From NCBI RefSeq assembly GCF_017810075.1, contig NZ_JADNYK010000004.1, positions 310,001 through 374,000 on the forward strand: a stretch of 64,000 nt of DNA, in the 5' to 3' direction. Of the stretch, positions 63,436 through 64,000 are shown in pieces (position 1 is the first letter of the stretch; each line of letters starts with the position of its first letter). Both the position numbers and the translations under genes were made by a program. Under the pieces are notes generated by a model. The model was not told where the DNA came from, searched no databases, and worked only from the letters and a program-made list of their open reading frames with translations. This stretch comes from Pseudozobellia sp. WGM2 (GTDB lineage Bacteria > Bacteroidota > Bacteroidia > Flavobacteriales > Flavobacteriaceae).

Positions 63436-63656
63436 GGCAGTGAACGTATTGTTAGGAAGGGGGACTATTTTTTTGGAAATATAGTGAAAACCCTAAACGA
63501 TTTAACGGTTATTTGTGAAGTATTGTATTGGCGAACCGTTTCTTCGGTCATGACCGAGCCTTGCAAAGGCCGTTGGTCTTGGTTTTCACAATATGGGGAA
63601 TAAAATATGGCGAACCTGAATACATATAGCGCCTAGACAAGTCGAGAAATGAAGCC
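63436..63656. other. Gene-free gap with GC-rich inverted segments
   Basis: The 221-bp gap contains short repeated G/C blocks such as GACCGAGCC and GGCCGTTGGTC, similar in texture to 60748-61365. No gene or clear terminator was found. Confidence 0.35.
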
Positions 63657-64000
63657 CTATTTTCTGTTTGTGGTTTTTCTATCTGTTTGACCCAAAAAAT
63701 CTATGATGAATTTTGCGGTTTCATTAGGTTTTTCGGCAAGAATAAAATGGCCGCATTCATCTATTTTTTCCAGCTGCAAGTCAGTTGTAGAATTTGGTAA
63801 TGACATTTGTAACATTCCATATCCGCTTCCTCCAATTCCAAGTACTGGCATGTGTAGTTTTTGGTACGTCCTATTATCTTCGATATCTTGTGGAAAAGCT
63901 TGATACCAAGCATTTGAAGCACGGATTGCATCTTTGCCGTTATAGGCAAATTCATAAACTTCTTTATCAAAATTACTTATGCTGCTATAATTAACAAGTA
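63657..64000 (-). CDS. Alpha/beta hydrolase, C-terminal part only
   Basis: The frame is open to the window edge and encodes the last 113 or so residues. It includes FAYNGKDAIRASNAWYQAFPQD, LHMPVLGIGGSGYGMLQMSLPN and ECGHFILAEKPNETAKFIIDFLGQ, where the His of CGHF is the catalytic histidine. This resembles epoxide-hydrolase or haloalkane-dehalogenase-like alpha/beta hydrolases. The nucleophile and start lie outside the window. Confidence 0.82.
   Translation of the reverse strand, partial: LVNYSSISNFDKEVYEFAYNGKDAIRASNAWYQAFPQDIEDNRTYQKLHMPVLGIGGSGYGMLQMSLPNSTTDLQLEKIDECGHFILAEKPNETAKFIIDFLGQTDRKTTNRK

Overview
The window looks like chromosomal DNA of a marine member of the Flavobacteriaceae (Bacteroidota). 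This rests on low GC content, absence of strong Shine-Dalgarno sequences, -7 elements close to the Bacteroidetes consensus TAnnTTTG, many lipoprotein and Tat signals, sulfatase plus polysaccharide-hydrolase genes, and an assimilatory nitrate cluster of the flavobacterial type. The genus (Maribacter/Zobellia-like) is a guess from general gene content. No rRNA, tRNA, insertion sequence or CRISPR array was seen.

Layout. 1-6.3 kb: galactokinase (cut by the window edge), formylglycine-generating enzyme, sulfatase and Gfo/Idh/MocA oxidoreductase on the minus strand, with a divergent MFS sugar transporter; probably sulfated galactan use. 6.3-30.7 kb: assimilatory nitrate/nitrite genes (rubredoxin/nitrite-reductase-like protein, a three-module nitrate reductase, NarL-type regulator, outer-membrane barrel, NarK transporter, siroheme methyltransferase, NirB, NirD, DUF4202, a NarX-like sensor kinase and a small unknown protein). 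They are interrupted at 11.5-19.9 kb by a GH13 enzyme, a serine hydrolase and a GH28/GH28/beta-propeller/DUF1593 polysaccharide set. 30.7-33 kb: a CheY-like regulator, a LytTR regulator and about 700 bp of non-coding DNA with three plus-strand terminators and promoter repeats. 33-50 kb: two TPP-riboswitch-controlled thiamine operons (thiM-thiE-thiD-tenA and thiS-thiC-thiE-like-thiE-thiG-thiH), separated by AraC and Nudix regulators, a sugar isomerase-like lipoprotein and a TonB receptor operon. 50-61 kb: stress and signalling genes (two Rcp1-like response regulators, a PAS histidine kinase, a kinase remnant, ferritin-like Tat proteins, YtxH, DUF2383, SDR, SemiSWEET, DUF421). 61.4-64 kb: SnoaL-like and metallo-beta-lactamase-fold proteins, a Crp-family regulator and a partial alpha/beta hydrolase.

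Two regulatory systems stand out. First, the promoters of the nitrate reductase, narK, the siroheme methyltransferase and nirB carry TACGTA half-sites, paired 10 bp apart in a 7-2-7 layout at three of them, and the last TA of the site doubles as the start of the -7 element. A NarX-like kinase (with a P-box-like motif) and a NarL-type regulator lie in the same cluster, so a nitrate-responsive circuit is the natural hypothesis. Second, a 21-bp-period repeat (core such as ACCATTCGTC, conserved spacer TACAG(A/T)AAA) occurs three times around the LytTR regulator gene. Each copy is followed, exactly 42 bp from the start of its second repeat, by a GAnnTTT(G/A) element. One copy precedes the CheY-like gene; the other two precede gene-free stretches that end in plus-strand terminators, which predicts two LytTR-controlled small RNAs.
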